A DNA stretch of 64,000 nucleotides from Ruegeria sp. Ofav3-42. GTDB taxonomy: Bacteria > Pseudomonadota > Alphaproteobacteria > Rhodobacterales > Rhodobacteraceae. A program made the position numbers and the translations under genes. Where the stretch lies: NCBI RefSeq assembly GCF_022347725.1, contig NZ_JAKRGB010000002.1, positions 434,001 to 498,000 on the forward strand. Reading direction: 5' to 3'. How positions within the stretch are numbered: position 1 is the stretch's first letter; each line of letters begins with the position of its first letter. A model generated the notes under the pieces. It was not told the DNA's origin. It saw only the letters and a program-made list of their open reading frames with translations, and ran no database searches. Below, piece after piece: positions 18,098-27,749 of this stretch.

Positions 18098-20056
18098 TTA
18101 CAGAAGGTCAGGCGGGGTCGCGGCCTGAGCCAGTTCCTTTGTTACAGCCTCAAGCGATTGAACCTGCGTCTGTTTTTCTCCGAGGCGGCGTACAGTTACG
18201 GAGCGCTCGTCAACTTCGCGGTGACCGACGGCCAAAATGATTGGCACCTTGCCGACCGAGTGCTCGCGGACTTTGTAGTTGATCTTCTCGTTGCGGATAT
18301 CCGCCTCGGCGCGGACGCCTGCAGCTTTGAGGGTGTCTACCACTTCCAGCACATAATCATCCGCCTCGGACGTGATCGAGGCGACAACCACCTGACGCGG
18401 GGCCAGCCAGAACGGCAGCTTACCGGCGTGTTCTTCAATCAGAATGCCGATGAAGCGTTCGAACGAGCCAAGCGTTGCCCGGTGCAACATGAACGGACGG
18501 TGCTTGGCACCATCGGCGCCGATAAAGCTGGCGTCCAGACGCTCGGGCAGGTTGGGGTCAACCTGCAGGGTACCGCACTGCCAGTCCCGCCCGATTGCGT
18601 CGGTCAGGGTAAACTCCAGCTTTGGACCGTAGAATGCGCCTTCACCTTCAAGAGTCTCGTAGTCATACCCAGCAGCTTTACAGGCATCCCCCAGAGCTTT
18701 TTCGACCAGATCCCAGCTATCGTCCGACCCGATGCGTTTTTCCGGGCGGGTGGAAAGCTTGATGGTCCAGTTGTGGAAACCCAGATCTGCATAGACCTTG
18801 GACAGGAACGCAATGAACTTGGCGGTCTCGGATTCGATCTGATCCTCTGCACAGAAGATGTGGCCATCGTCCTGGGTAAAGCCACGCACCCGCATGATCC
18901 CATGCAGGGCCCCCGAAGGTTCATAGCGGTTGCAAGAGCCGAATTCCGCCATGCGCAGGGGCAGGTCGCGATAAGACTTCAAGCCCTGATTGAACACCTG
19001 CACGTGGCAGGGACAGTTCATTGGCTTCAGCGCGTTGATCGCTTTTTCGCGGGCGTGTTCCTCGTCGACTTCAACGATGAACATGTTTTCCTGGTACTTG
19101 TCCCAGTGGCCCGAGGCTTCCCACAATTTGCGGTCGACGACCTGAGGGGTGTTGACCTCAACATAGCCGTCACGCTCCTGCATCCGGCGCATATAGTCTT
19201 GCAGCGTGGTGTAGATTCTCCAGCCGTTCGGATGCCAGAAGATTTGGCCGGGGGCCTCTTCCTGCATGTGGAACAGGTTCATCTCGCGGCCCAGCTTGCG
19301 GTGGTCGCGTTTGGCGGCCTCTTCAAGCATATGCAGGTGCGCTTTCAGCTTTTCTTTGCCGGTGAAAGCCACGCCGTAGATCCGCTGCAACATCGCGCGC
19401 GAACTGTCGCCACGCCAATAGGCGCCAGCAATGCTCATCAGCTTGAAGGCGTCACCCGGCAGTTGGCCGGTGTGCTGCAGGTGTGGGCCACGGCACAAAT
19501 CCTGCCAGTGGCCGTGCCAGTACATGCGCAGCGGCTCATCACCCGGAATGGATTCGATCAGCTCGACCTTGTAGGGCTCGTTATTGGCCTTGTAGAATTC
19601 GATCGCGCGCTCGCGGTCCCAGACCTCGGTGGTGACGGGGTCCCGCTTGTTGATGATCTCTTTCATCTTTTTCTCGATGAGGCCGAGATCTTCGGGCGTG
19701 AACGGCTCTTCCCGGTCGAAGTCGTAATACCAGCCGTTGTCGATCACGGGGCCGATGGTGACCTTGGTTGCGGGCCAGATTTCCTGAACCGCTCGTGCCA
19801 TCACGTGCGCCAGATCGTGGCGGATCAGCTCGTTGGCCTGTTCCTCATCCTTCATGGTGTGAATGGCGATGTCGGCATCCGCATCGATGGGCCATTGCAG
19901 GTCCCAGTGCTTGCCGTTCACCGTGGCCGAGATGGCTTTTTTAGCCAATGAAGTCGAGATATCGGCAGCCACTTGCGCGGGCGTTACGCCTGCGTCGTAG
20001 GATCGTGCATTGCCATCGGGAAAAGTAAGGGAGACTGACTGTGAGTCCAGGGCCAT
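18098..20056 (-). CDS. thrS: Threonyl-tRNA synthetase
   Basis: Class II aminoacyl-tRNA synthetase that charges tRNA-Thr. Domains in order: TGS ([18 protein letters not shown]), the editing domain with HDLAHVMA (HxxxH) and later LCRGPHL, the catalytic core with the zinc cysteine in [10 protein letters not shown], and the C-terminal anticodon-binding domain. The zinc histidines are in [14 protein letters not shown] and [12 protein letters not shown] start at the ATG at 20056 (MALDSQSV), which has GAGGAG about 8 bases before it; ten more residues are open upstream but lack support. The length is then 652 residues, normal for the enzyme. A strong hairpin follows the stop. Confidence 0.96.
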   Translation of the reverse strand: MALDSQSVSLTFPDGNARSYDAGVTPAQVAADISTSLAKKAISATVNGKHWDLQWPIDADADIAIHTMKDEEQANELIRHDLAHVMARAVQEIWPATKVTIGPVIDNGWYYDFDREEPFTPEDLGLIEKKMKEIINKRDPVTTEVWDRERAIEFYKANNEPYKVELIESIPGDEPLRMYWHGHWQDLCRGPHLQHTGQLPGDAFKLMSIAGAYWRGDSSRAMLQRIYGVAFTGKEKLKAHLHMLEEAAKRDHRKLGREMNLFHMQEEAPGQIFWHPNGWRIYTTLQDYMRRMQERDGYVEVNTPQVVDRKLWEASGHWDKYQENMFIVEVDEEHAREKAINALKPMNCPCHVQVFNQGLKSYRDLPLRMAEFGSCNRYEPSGALHGIMRVRGFTQDDGHIFCAEDQIESETAKFIAFLSKVYADLGFHNWTIKLSTRPEKRIGSDDSWDLVEKALGDACKAAGYDYETLEGEGAFYGPKLEFTLTDAIGRDWQCGTLQVDPNLPERLDASFIGADGAKHRPFMLHRATLGSFERFIGILIEEHAGKLPFWLAPRQVVVASITSEADDYVLEVVDTLKAAGVRAEADIRNEKINYKVREHSVGKVPIILAVGHREVDERSVTVRRLGEKQTQVQSLEAVTKELAQAATPPDLL

Positions 20057-20250
20057 ATCGGCTCTCCTCGTCGGTTTGGCGCCCACTGAACGCCCGGTTG
20101 CGGGTTATGGTGTTCGCCCCATGTGGCAGTTGCAGCATGACCTGTCAAGCACTCAACGGCGCCATGTTTGACGCAGCGGGAGGTTGGAAAACGGTAATTG
20201 CAGCCACGGGGCAGCCGTGCATGATGACCATCAAAGAGAAAGAGGGCGAC

Positions 20251-21000
20251 ATGGCAGCGACGGATTTTCTGAACACGGCGCAGGGGCGACGACTGGCGTA
20301 TCACAAAAGCGAAGGGGCAGGGCCGACCATCGTGTTTCTGGGCGGGCTCAAATCCGACATGGAAGGCACCAAGGCGGTGCATCTTGAGGCCTGGGCCAGG
20401 GCGCGCGGTCAGTCGTTTTTGCGGTTTGATTACTCCGGTCACGGCGAAAGCTCGGGTCAGTTCGAGGACGGCTGCATCGGCGATTGGCATGAGGACACTG
20501 TGGCGGCCGTGACCGAGCTGACGGTTGGGCCGCTGGTCGTTGTCGGATCGTCGATGGGCGGCTGGCAGGCGCTTTTGCTGGCAAAGGCGATGCCTGAACG
20601 GATCGTGGGTATGGCAACGATCGCTGCCGCGCCGGATTTCACTGAGGATGGATATTGGGCGTCGTTCTCTGACACACAAAAACAGGTGTTGGAGACTGAG
20701 GGCTATGTCGAATTGCCTTCGGACTACATGGAGCCGTACATCATCACGAAGCGCATGATCGAGGATGGCAGGCAGCAACTGGTCCTGCGCGATGCGTTGG
20801 ATCTGCCGTTTCCGGTCCGCTTCCTGCAAGGCACGGCGGACACTGCGGTTTCCACCGAGACAGCGGTTCGTTTGCTGGAGCATGCTACAGGGCCAGATAT
20901 GCGTCTGTTCCTGGTCAAAGATGCGGATCACCGGTTTTCCGACGGGCCTTGCCTTGAGATAATCGAAAATGCCGTGCTGGAAGTGATGGGCCAGCAATGA
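20251..21000 (+). CDS. Alpha/beta hydrolase (ABHD10-like)
   Basis: Serine hydrolase of 249 residues. The oxyanion-side motif is VFLGGLKSDMEGTKA. The nucleophile elbow is VVGSSMGGWQALLLA, the acid is in GTADTAVS and the base in DADHRFSDGP. The GGLKSDMEG segment is like that in ABHD10-type thioesterases. I choose ATG 20251, with AGAGG just before it; in-frame codons further up run into the divergent thrS leader. It starts a five-gene unit, overlapping the next gene by 4 bp. The substrate is unknown. Confidence 0.83.
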   Translation: MAATDFLNTAQGRRLAYHKSEGAGPTIVFLGGLKSDMEGTKAVHLEAWARARGQSFLRFDYSGHGESSGQFEDGCIGDWHEDTVAAVTELTVGPLVVVGSSMGGWQALLLAKAMPERIVGMATIAAAPDFTEDGYWASFSDTQKQVLETEGYVELPSDYMEPYIITKRMIEDGRQQLVLRDALDLPFPVRFLQGTADTAVSTETAVRLLEHATGPDMRLFLVKDADHRFSDGPCLEIIENAVLEVMGQQ

Positions 21001-21992
21001 TCCGGCGTTTTGGCAGGGGACTTGGGCGCCTGTTGCTGGCGCTGGTTGCCTTAGGTGCGCTTATCTACTGGTTTGGTCCGCGTGAGGATGTGAACCTGAA
21101 CCCGTCCTTTGAGCCGCGCAAATTCGGCGAGGGCGTGCAGGTCTATTTCGAAAGCACCGAGGCCGCCCATAACGACATCGTCCCGGGTGTCGAGAAACGA
21201 GTGATCTGGCAGGACGGGTTCAAAGAGCAACGAACGCCGGTTTCTATTCTGTACGTCCATGGGTTTTCCGCCTCGTCCGAGGAAATACGGCCGGTCCCCG
21301 ATATGGTCGCCGGCGCGCTTGGGGCCAATCTGGTCTACACCCGACTGCAGGGTCACGGCCGGAGCGGGGAGGCGATGGCCGAAGGCACCGCCTCGGGTTG
21401 GATGCAGGACATGGCCGAAGGGTTGGCGTCCGCGCGCGCGGTCGGGGATCAGGTCGTCGTGATAACGACCTCAACCGGTGGAACGCTGGCCGCGGCGGCG
21501 GCGTTGGATGACGGGCTAATGGAAAACGTGGCGGGTCTGGTCTTTGTCTCTCCGAATTTCGGTGTGAACTCGCCGGGCGCGTGGATACCCGGCCTTCCGT
21601 GGGCGCGGACTTGGCTGCCGATGATCATGGGTGACGAGCGTGACGTTTCCGGGCCGGACCCGGAAAAGAACAAGTATTGGTCGTCGGTCTATCCATGGGA
21701 GGCCGTTGTTCCGATGACCGTTTTGGTCGAAACCGTCTATGCGCTGGATTTTTCACAGGCTAACGTACCGGCACTGTTTTGGTTTTCTGATGACGATCAG
21801 GTTGTGCGTCCGGACCTGACCCATAAAGTGGCAGAGGCTTGGGGCGGCCCGGCACAAGTGCGGACTGTGACGATGGGGCCGGGCGATGATCCGTCGTCCC
21901 ACGTTATCGCGGGGCGTCTGATGTCGCCGGGACAGACCGATGACGCCGTTGCGGGTATTCTGGGCTGGTTGAAAGAGCAGGGGATTGAATGA
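20997..21992 (+). CDS. Membrane-anchored alpha/beta hydrolase
   Basis: A 331-residue alpha/beta hydrolase. It has an N-terminal hydrophobic helix (LLLALVALGALIYWFG), so it is probably anchored in the inner membrane or exported. The fold motifs are YVHGFSASSEEIRPV (oxyanion region), ITTSTGGTLAAAAA (nucleophile serine; the first glycine of GxSxG is replaced by threonine), FSDDDQVV (acid) and SSHVIAGR (base). The upstream and downstream genes overlap by 4 bp at each end. The function is unknown; a carboxylesterase or lipase activity is possible. Confidence 0.8.
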   Translation: MIRRFGRGLGRLLLALVALGALIYWFGPREDVNLNPSFEPRKFGEGVQVYFESTEAAHNDIVPGVEKRVIWQDGFKEQRTPVSILYVHGFSASSEEIRPVPDMVAGALGANLVYTRLQGHGRSGEAMAEGTASGWMQDMAEGLASARAVGDQVVVITTSTGGTLAAAAALDDGLMENVAGLVFVSPNFGVNSPGAWIPGLPWARTWLPMIMGDERDVSGPDPEKNKYWSSVYPWEAVVPMTVLVETVYALDFSQANVPALFWFSDDDQVVRPDLTHKVAEAWGGPAQVRTVTMGPGDDPSSHVIAGRLMSPGQTDDAVAGILGWLKEQGIE

Positions 21993-22420
21993 TGGAACAG
22001 CGTGTCAGCTTGATAACAGTCGGGGTCGAAGACCCGGAGGCTGCCGCCACATTTTATGAAAAGATCGGCTGGAGGCGTGTGGACAGCCCGGACGGTGTGA
22101 TTGCTTTTGATCTGATCGGACAGACCCTTGGCCTGTACCCTTTGCCCGCGCTGGCCGATGAGATTGGCGTCGATGTCGGAACGTTGGGCCGTGGGGCGCT
22201 GACCCTCAGCTACAACTGCCGGTCAAAAGAAGAGGTTGCACAGGTGTTGAGCAAGGTCGAGGAGGCCGGTGCCGAAGTGCTGAAACCGGCGTCTGATGTG
22301 TTCTGGGGCGGACACCACGGCTATTTTCGTGCACCCGAAGGAACGATCTGGGAGGTCGCTTTCAACCCGTTCTCGCCGCTTGCACCCGATGGCGCGTTCC
22401 GCTGGAACGGGTACGGATAA
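21989..22420 (+). CDS. VOC/glyoxalase-fold protein
   Basis: A 143-residue vicinal-oxygen-chelate protein with the two beta-alpha-beta-beta-beta modules. The first contains VSLITVGVEDPEAAATFYEK, the second ALTLSYNCRSKEEVAQVL and then GYFRAPEGTIWEVAFNP. The glutamate in WEVAFNP sits at the usual last metal ligand, but a histidine at the first ligand position is not evident, so metal binding is unsure. Such single VOC proteins are often linked to antibiotic or aldehyde resistance. Here the only guide is its place inside a hydrolase operon. Two adjacent ATGs (21989 and 21992) could start it. Confidence 0.8.
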   Translation: MMEQRVSLITVGVEDPEAAATFYEKIGWRRVDSPDGVIAFDLIGQTLGLYPLPALADEIGVDVGTLGRGALTLSYNCRSKEEVAQVLSKVEEAGAEVLKPASDVFWGGHHGYFRAPEGTIWEVAFNPFSPLAPDGAFRWNGYG

Positions 22421-23052
22421 TGCGCAAGCCGGGCAGCATGTGGAGCCTTGAAACGCTTGGCCGCGTGCGCCTGTCCCGGCACTTCTTCATGCGGGATTTC
22501 CTGTATTCCGAAATCGGGAATTTCCATGAAAAACAAAATCTTCCCGAATGTCCCGACCTTGCCATCGAGACCGGTCAAGCATTTTGCCAGACCCTGCTGG
22601 ACCCTTTAGAGGAAACCTTTGGTCGGATAGCCGTTCGGTCCGGCTATCGCTCTCGTTCGTTGAACCGGTTCGGGAATGAAAACAGGCTGAATTGCGCGCG
22701 AAACGATAATCCGCTGGAGTGCCATATCTGGGACTGGGGCACCGGCGATGACCGGGTTGCGGGCGCGTCCATCGTTGTTCCCTGGTTTGCAGACCGTTAT
22801 GCAGAAGGGCGGGATTGGCGCGACCTTGCGTGGTGGATGCACGACCATCTGGATTATTCCGAAATCTGGTTTTTTCCCAAATTGTGCGCGTTTAATCTGG
22901 TCTGGCGTCCTAACCCTCAGAAGCGTATCGACAGCTATATCGCCCCGCGTGGATGCCTGTTGCGTGCCGGGGCCGAACCGAGAGAAGATCTGCAAACCCG
23001 ACAGACGCGCTACGCGGACTTCCCTGCATTCCGGGGCATTGCTTACCCGTGA
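22420..23052 (+). CDS. Degenerate M15/hedgehog-fold protein
   Basis: A 210-residue cytoplasmic-looking protein with features of the peptidase M15A fold. These are an N-terminal SRHFFMRDFLYSEIG, then AVRSGYRSRSLNRFGN, as in DD-peptidases that find the edge of the fold with a GYRS motif. HIWDWG comes where M15 has its H-x6-D pair. The final HxH is replaced by an aromatic stretch (SEIWFFPKLCAFNLVW). The zinc site therefore looks incomplete, suggesting a binding rather than a catalytic role. The ATG overlaps the preceding stop by one base. Assignment to the fold is moderate. Confidence 0.6.
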   Translation: MRKPGSMWSLETLGRVRLSRHFFMRDFLYSEIGNFHEKQNLPECPDLAIETGQAFCQTLLDPLEETFGRIAVRSGYRSRSLNRFGNENRLNCARNDNPLECHIWDWGTGDDRVAGASIVVPWFADRYAEGRDWRDLAWWMHDHLDYSEIWFFPKLCAFNLVWRPNPQKRIDSYIAPRGCLLRAGAEPREDLQTRQTRYADFPAFRGIAYP

Positions 23053-23136
23053 AGTTTGACTTGCCCGCGCCGGAAAAACCTCTCATCCTGAGAAAAAACG
23101 AAGCCGCCCGTGAGGTTGAGACGAAGGAGGCCGCGC

Positions 23137-23853
23137 TTGATCGAGCCGCTGGTTCTACTGCCCGGATTGATGTGCGATGCAAGGGTTTTTAGCCCTCAGA
23201 TCGTCCACTTGTCTCGTCAGCGCGCCGTCACTGTTGCTCCGGTTTCATTAGGGGAGAGGATCGAAGAGATCGCCTCGGGCCTATTGGATCAGTTGCCACA
23301 CCGATTTGCACTGGCCGGGCTGAGCATGGGGGGCGTGGTCGCACTGGAACTTGTCCGCCGCGCGCCTGACCGCATTTCGCGCCTTTGCCTGATGGCCACG
23401 GATGCGCAGGCGGATACCCCTCAGATCGCGGCAGCCAGAGAAGAGCATATGGTCGGCGCGAAGGCCGGGAGGCTTGAAGACGTTATGCGCAAGATCTTGG
23501 GGTCCGACACCTTGGCCCCTGGGCCAAAACGCGTTCCCATTCTGAATGAAGTAATTGCCATGGCGTCAGATCAGGGGGCGGACGTGTTCCAACGCCAGAT
23601 GAGGGCTTTGCAGAGGCGCCCGGATCAGCAAGGGGCGCTGCGAATGATCAAGGTGCCTACGCTGGTTATTTGTGGGGCGCATGACTCGGTGATCCCTGTG
23701 CGCAAACATGCCTTCATGGCGGATCTAATACCGGATGCGAAACTCAAGGTTATTGACGATGCCGGGCATTTGCCAACGCTTGAAACCCCTCAGATCGTCA
23801 ATGAGTTGCTGGAGAATTGGTTAAGCACACCCGCGCGGGCTTCTTACGGGTAG
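23137..23853 (+). CDS. Alpha/beta hydrolase with TTG start
   Basis: Serine hydrolase of 238 residues. The start is a TTG at 23137 giving MIEPLVLLPG, because AGGAGG at 23125-23130 lies exactly 6 bases upstream. A GTG at 23110 in frame has no such site. The oxyanion motif is LLPGLMCDARVF. The nucleophile elbow is LAGLSMGGVVALELV, the acid is in CGAHDSVIPV and the base in DDAGHLPTLE. The family includes 3-oxoadipate enol-lactonase-like and carboxylesterase proteins. It ends the hydrolase operon and overlaps the convergent DUF6151 gene by 10 bp. Confidence 0.82.
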   Translation: MIEPLVLLPGLMCDARVFSPQIVHLSRQRAVTVAPVSLGERIEEIASGLLDQLPHRFALAGLSMGGVVALELVRRAPDRISRLCLMATDAQADTPQIAAAREEHMVGAKAGRLEDVMRKILGSDTLAPGPKRVPILNEVIAMASDQGADVFQRQMRALQRRPDQQGALRMIKVPTLVICGAHDSVIPVRKHAFMADLIPDAKLKVIDDAGHLPTLETPQIVNELLENWLSTPARASYG

Positions 23854-24428
23854 AGGGCCGCGCGTTCGGCCTTGCTGAGGATCACTGGTTTGGCAACGGG
23901 TTCAGCGGTTCCCGGATCGAAGAAGGGCGTGTTTTTCCAGCTGCCCGACAAGCGCGATTTCGCGACGCGTGTCAGTAAACCGTAGATGGCCGATCCAATT
24001 TTTTCGTGAGATTGCTTCCCATTCCCCTTGGGTACAAATCCGCGAGTTGTGATCGGCCCCAGCCCACTGGGGTCGGGAATGCGTTTCACGATAAAGCCGA
24101 CAAATGGAAATTTCGGTGTTCGCGTCGTGGTGCCCAGCGGAGCATTGCAACACCCGGCATACCAACGCAGCATTCCATTGGGGCTGAGTTGCATCAGAGC
24201 AAGATGCTCGGCACCGCTGTCGAAAATGATATCTTCCGGAAGCGTCTGCAGGATTTCAATGGGCTCAGGAGCCGGATCGGGTTGTCCAAAGTACAATTGA
24301 GCGGCGCGGCAATCGTGGCAATAGCACGCGGTATGCGTACCATGTTTCACACCCGCCGCTGTGATCCGTCCGCGTAAGGAACCACATGAGCAGGAAAACG
24401 GGGTTTCTGTCGCCGTTTTCCTGCTCAT
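23844..24428 (-). CDS. DUF6151 family protein (GFA-like cysteine-rich)
   Basis: A 194-residue protein that begins with a likely zinc site: FSCSCGSLRG followed by TACYCHDCRAAQ, with a second cysteine pair in YAGCCNAPLGTTT. This arrangement is seen in GFA/CENP-V-like (Mss4-fold) proteins such as glutathione-dependent formaldehyde-activating enzyme, and fits the uncharacterised DUF6151 family. The C-terminal region ends in a helical PVILSKAERAAL. It converges with the hydrolase gene (10-bp overlap) and has phaZ just upstream on the same strand. No activity can be assigned. Confidence 0.75.
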   Translation of the reverse strand: MSRKTATETPFSCSCGSLRGRITAAGVKHGTHTACYCHDCRAAQLYFGQPDPAPEPIEILQTLPEDIIFDSGAEHLALMQLSPNGMLRWYAGCCNAPLGTTTRTPKFPFVGFIVKRIPDPSGLGPITTRGFVPKGNGKQSHEKIGSAIYGLLTRVAKSRLSGSWKNTPFFDPGTAEPVAKPVILSKAERAALYP

Positions 24429-24433
24429 TGATC

Positions 24434-25705
24434 TCAGGCTACTTTGTTCTTATTCGCCGCGCGGCGCTGTGGTTCGCGCGCGTTGGCGTTCATGAAGTCA
24501 ATCACAAGAGGCCGGATATTGTCGCGCCAGCTGCGGCCCGCGAAGATACCGTAATGGCCAGCACCCGGTTCGACATGGCTTGCCTTTTTGGCGTCCGGCA
24601 ATCCGGTGCACAGGTCAAGCGCGGCAATACACTGACCAGGTGCCGAGATGTCGTCATTTGCACCTTCGACCGTTTTGACCGCTACATCGGTGATTTTGCC
24701 GATATCTACCTTGTGACCTGCAACAATGAACTCATTGCGGGCGATCTCGCGGTTTTTGAAGACGCGTTCGACGGTCGACAGGTAGAATTCAGCGGTCATA
24801 TCCATGACAGCCAGATATTCGTCATAGAATCTGTTGTGTGCATCGTGGTCCGAGGATTCGCCCCGCATCACGCGCTGAATCTGGTCCGAAAACGCCTTGG
24901 AGTGGCGGTCTGCATTCATCGACATAAAGGATGCCAGTTGCAGCAAGCCGGGATACACCATGCGACCGACGCCTTTGTATTTGAAGCCGACGCGCTGGAT
25001 CATGGTTTCTTCCAACTGCCCCATGGTAACGCGGGCACCGAAATCGGTCACGTCCGTCGGGGTGGCATCGGGATCCACCGGGCCTCCGATCAGGGTCAGC
25101 GTGCTGGGCTGCGCTTTGGGGTCCACCTCGGCCAGATAGGCAGTCGCGGCCAAAGTCAGAGGTACGGGCTGGCAAACGGCGACAACATGTGTTTCGGGGC
25201 CGAGCTCTTTCATAAAATCGACAAGGTACAGCGTGTAATCCTCGACATCGAACTTGCCTTCGGAAACGGGAATATCACGCGCATTATGCCAGTCGGTAAC
25301 ATACACTTCGCAATTGACCAGAAGGCTTTTGACGGTCGAGCGCAACAAAGTCGCATAATGCCCGGACATTGGTGCGACCAACAGCACCTTACGGGGTTGT
25401 TCTTCGCGGCCATTGACGCGAATATGGATCAGGTCGCCAAATGGGCGCTCCATTACGGGAACAATATCAACAAGGTGGTCTTTGCCATCCTCACATGTAA
25501 ACGTACGAATACCCCAGTCCGGCTTTGCGATCATGCGCTGAAAAGTGCGCTCGGTCACTTCGCCCCATGCCGCCATCATACTGAAAGCAGGGTTGGGTAT
25601 CATGGAAAACAGAGGGTAAGACGCCATGGCGCTGGCCGTTGCCCCCATCCATTGGTTCGTGTTGCGCATGGTTTCCATAAGATCGTAGGTCATCATGTAG
25701 CGCAT
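24434..25705 (-). CDS. phaZ: Intracellular polyhydroxyalkanoate depolymerase
   Basis: Intracellular PHB depolymerase of 423 residues, which degrades native granules in the cytoplasm. The N-terminus MRYMMTYDLMETMRN is that of the i-nPHB depolymerase family. VVAVCQPVPLTLAA carries the catalytic cysteine in the position of the lipase box, as in R. eutropha PhaZa1. Catalytic Asp and His probably lie in the later MSMNADRHS and EPGAGHYGIF segments. I use the ATG at 25705, which has AGGAGG about 8 bases upstream; 27 more residues are open upstream but look spurious. It is divergent from phaC. Confidence 0.9.
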   Translation of the reverse strand: MRYMMTYDLMETMRNTNQWMGATASAMASYPLFSMIPNPAFSMMAAWGEVTERTFQRMIAKPDWGIRTFTCEDGKDHLVDIVPVMERPFGDLIHIRVNGREEQPRKVLLVAPMSGHYATLLRSTVKSLLVNCEVYVTDWHNARDIPVSEGKFDVEDYTLYLVDFMKELGPETHVVAVCQPVPLTLAATAYLAEVDPKAQPSTLTLIGGPVDPDATPTDVTDFGARVTMGQLEETMIQRVGFKYKGVGRMVYPGLLQLASFMSMNADRHSKAFSDQIQRVMRGESSDHDAHNRFYDEYLAVMDMTAEFYLSTVERVFKNREIARNEFIVAGHKVDIGKITDVAVKTVEGANDDISAPGQCIAALDLCTGLPDAKKASHVEPGAGHYGIFAGRSWRDNIRPLVIDFMNANAREPQRRAANKNKVA

Positions 25706-25780
25706 ATAGGGGGCCTCCTGGCTGCCGGTGTGAGTGTCGGACCATTCGTCGCTTTGCTCCCCAGGCCCACGACGATTATT

Positions 25781-25791
25781 CTGCATAGCAG
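25781..25791. promoter_or_regulatory. Putative PhaR site upstream of phaC
   Basis: CTGCATAGCAG is an interrupted palindrome of the form CTGC-N3-GCAG, 24 bp before the phaC start in the phaZ/phaC divergent region. TGC-rich sites of this form are described for Paracoccus PhaR. phaR itself lies 2.5 kb downstream. Confidence 0.55.
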
Positions 25792-25815
25792 CGAGGTTAG
25801 GGTGGAATTGTTAAA

Positions 25816-27618
25816 ATGACAACAAGTGAAAACCAGACACCGGATATGTCCCCGGAACACCTTGAACGACTTAAGGAAAATATGGACAAAGTCGAAGAGC
25901 TGTCAAAGCGGCTGGTCGAAGTTATGGCCGGAAAGAAAGGGCATAACCCGGCCTTAGACGGTCCGAATCAAGAACTTTATGCAAAAGCAGCATCGGCCTA
26001 TTGGGCGGAAGCCATGCAAAACCCCGCCAAGCTGCTTGAGCAGCAGATCGAGTTCTGGGGAAAGTCCGTTCTGAACTTTGCAGAAGCTCAGCAGGCGCTG
26101 ACCAAAGGCGAATCCGATGACGACAACTCCGGGCCTGTGGATAAGCGGTTTTCGAACCCATTATGGGAGACCAACCCCTATTTCCGGTTTATCCGCCAGC
26201 AGTACCAGACCAATGCCGAGGCGATCTCGCAAGCCGTGGCATCGGTTGAAGATCTCGACACCACAGATAAACAACGTCTGAAGTTCTTCTCGCAGCAGAT
26301 CATAGACATGATGTCACCTACGAATTTTCTGGCGACAAATCCAGACGCGCTGGAAAAGGCGGTCGAGACGGAAGGGCAGTCGCTGATCAAGGGGCTGGAA
26401 AACCTTGTAGCGGATCTGGAGGCCAATGACGGCGAGATGGTCGTCAAGCTGGCAGACGACAGCGCATTCGAGGTCGGCGGCAATATCGCGACGACTCCGG
26501 GTGATGTGGTGTACCGAAACCGTCTGATGGAGCTGATCCAGTATAGTCCTGCGACCGAAACGGTTCACGAAACGCCGCTGATTCTGTTCCCGCCGTGGAT
26601 CAACAAGTTTTACATTCTGGACCTCAAGGCGAAAAACAGCCTGATCAAATGGGTGACGGAACAAGGGTATACTCTGTTTGTCGTCAGTTGGGTGAATGCA
26701 AATGAAGCCCACGCCGATATCGGGATGGAAGATTACATCCAAGAAGGGCTCCTGACCGCAATTGAAGAGGTCAAATCCATCTGCAAGGTCAAGCAGGTCA
26801 ACGCGGTCGGCTATTGCATCGCGGGAACGACGTTAAGCCTGACCCTGTCGCTGCTGAAACAGCGCGGCGACAAATCCATCAAGTCGGCGACGTTTTTCAC
26901 GGCTCTAACCGATTTCGGAGATCAAGGAGAGTTCACGCCTTTCCTGCAGAACGATTTTGTGGACGGCATCGAAGATCAGATCTCGAAGGACGGCGTGCTG
27001 AAAGCTTGGGTCATCGGACGCACCATGTCGTTTCTTCGGTCCAAGGACCTTATCTATGGGCCGGCGATCCGCAGCTATATGATGGGCGAGACGCCTCCGG
27101 CGTTCGACCTATTGTTCTGGAACGGGGACGGGGCCAACTTGCCCGGGCGCATGGCCGTCCAATACCTGCGCGGGCTGTGTCAAAGAAATGACTTCGTCAC
27201 AGATGGGTTTGAGCTGTTGGGGCACAAGTTGCATATCCGGGATGTCGATGTGCCTTTGATGGCGATCACCTGCGAAACGGATCACATCGCGGCGTGGAAG
27301 GCATGTTATCGCGGCGTGCAACAGATGGGGTCGCGCTCCAAGACATTCATCGTGTCGGAATCCGGGCACATCGCCGGGATTGTGAACCCGCCCAGCAAAA
27401 AGAAATACGGCCACTATACGAACTCCGATCTGAAAGTGGATGCCGACACCTGGCTTAAAGAGGCCGAGTTCCACGACGGCTCCTGGTGGCCAAGGTGGGA
27501 AGCCTGGCTCAAGAAGCGTTCCGGCAAACAAGTACCCGCGCGTGAGACCGGCGATTCGAGCCATCCGTCGCTGTCACCGGCACCCGGAACCTATGTGTTG
27601 GCCAAAGCAACCAATTGA
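25816..27618 (+). CDS. phaC: Class I polyhydroxyalkanoate synthase
   Basis: Polymerises (R)-3-hydroxyacyl-CoA into PHA on granule surfaces. The 600-residue protein has the lipase-like box in NAVGYCIAGTTLS, with the active-site cysteine. The catalytic aspartate is in the ITCETDHIAAWKA region and the histidine in SESGHIAGIVNPP. PPWINKFYILDL is another class I landmark. The first ~100 residues are variable, as in other class I synthases. The start ATG follows a weak ribosome site. phaP and phaR follow on the same strand; phaZ is divergent. Confidence 0.95.
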   Translation: MTTSENQTPDMSPEHLERLKENMDKVEELSKRLVEVMAGKKGHNPALDGPNQELYAKAASAYWAEAMQNPAKLLEQQIEFWGKSVLNFAEAQQALTKGESDDDNSGPVDKRFSNPLWETNPYFRFIRQQYQTNAEAISQAVASVEDLDTTDKQRLKFFSQQIIDMMSPTNFLATNPDALEKAVETEGQSLIKGLENLVADLEANDGEMVVKLADDSAFEVGGNIATTPGDVVYRNRLMELIQYSPATETVHETPLILFPPWINKFYILDLKAKNSLIKWVTEQGYTLFVVSWVNANEAHADIGMEDYIQEGLLTAIEEVKSICKVKQVNAVGYCIAGTTLSLTLSLLKQRGDKSIKSATFFTALTDFGDQGEFTPFLQNDFVDGIEDQISKDGVLKAWVIGRTMSFLRSKDLIYGPAIRSYMMGETPPAFDLLFWNGDGANLPGRMAVQYLRGLCQRNDFVTDGFELLGHKLHIRDVDVPLMAITCETDHIAAWKACYRGVQQMGSRSKTFIVSESGHIAGIVNPPSKKKYGHYTNSDLKVDADTWLKEAEFHDGSWWPRWEAWLKKRSGKQVPARETGDSSHPSLSPAPGTYVLAKATN

Positions 27619-27643
27619 TTTTCATGCCGATTTGAAATTTTTT

Positions 27644-27682
27644 CTGCACCGCAGCAAGAAAAAACTTGCAATGCTGCGGTGC
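27644..27682. promoter_or_regulatory. Putative PhaR operator upstream of phaP
   Basis: CTGCACCGCAG at 27644-27654 has the CTGC-N3-GCAG form. GCACCGCAGCA at 27646-27656 is also perfectly inverted at 27672-27682, making an 11-bp dyad with a 15-bp spacer. It lies 68-106 bp before the phasin start. This fits a PhaR-repressed phasin promoter. Confidence 0.6.
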
Positions 27683-27749
27683 GGCAATCATATTGTCCTC
27701 AAGCTGATGAAAACCGGGGTGGGCTCGGTTCAGCAAAAGGATTTGGACA

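Noticed and set aside
18041..19951. A 636-residue open frame on the plus strand, opposite thrS
   Set aside because: It lies wholly antisense to the well-supported thrS gene; long antisense frames are common in high-GC DNA and no domain is recognisable.
24386..25819. A 477-residue open frame opposite phaZ
   Set aside because: Antisense to phaZ, with phaZ motifs and start fully supported; no independent signal.
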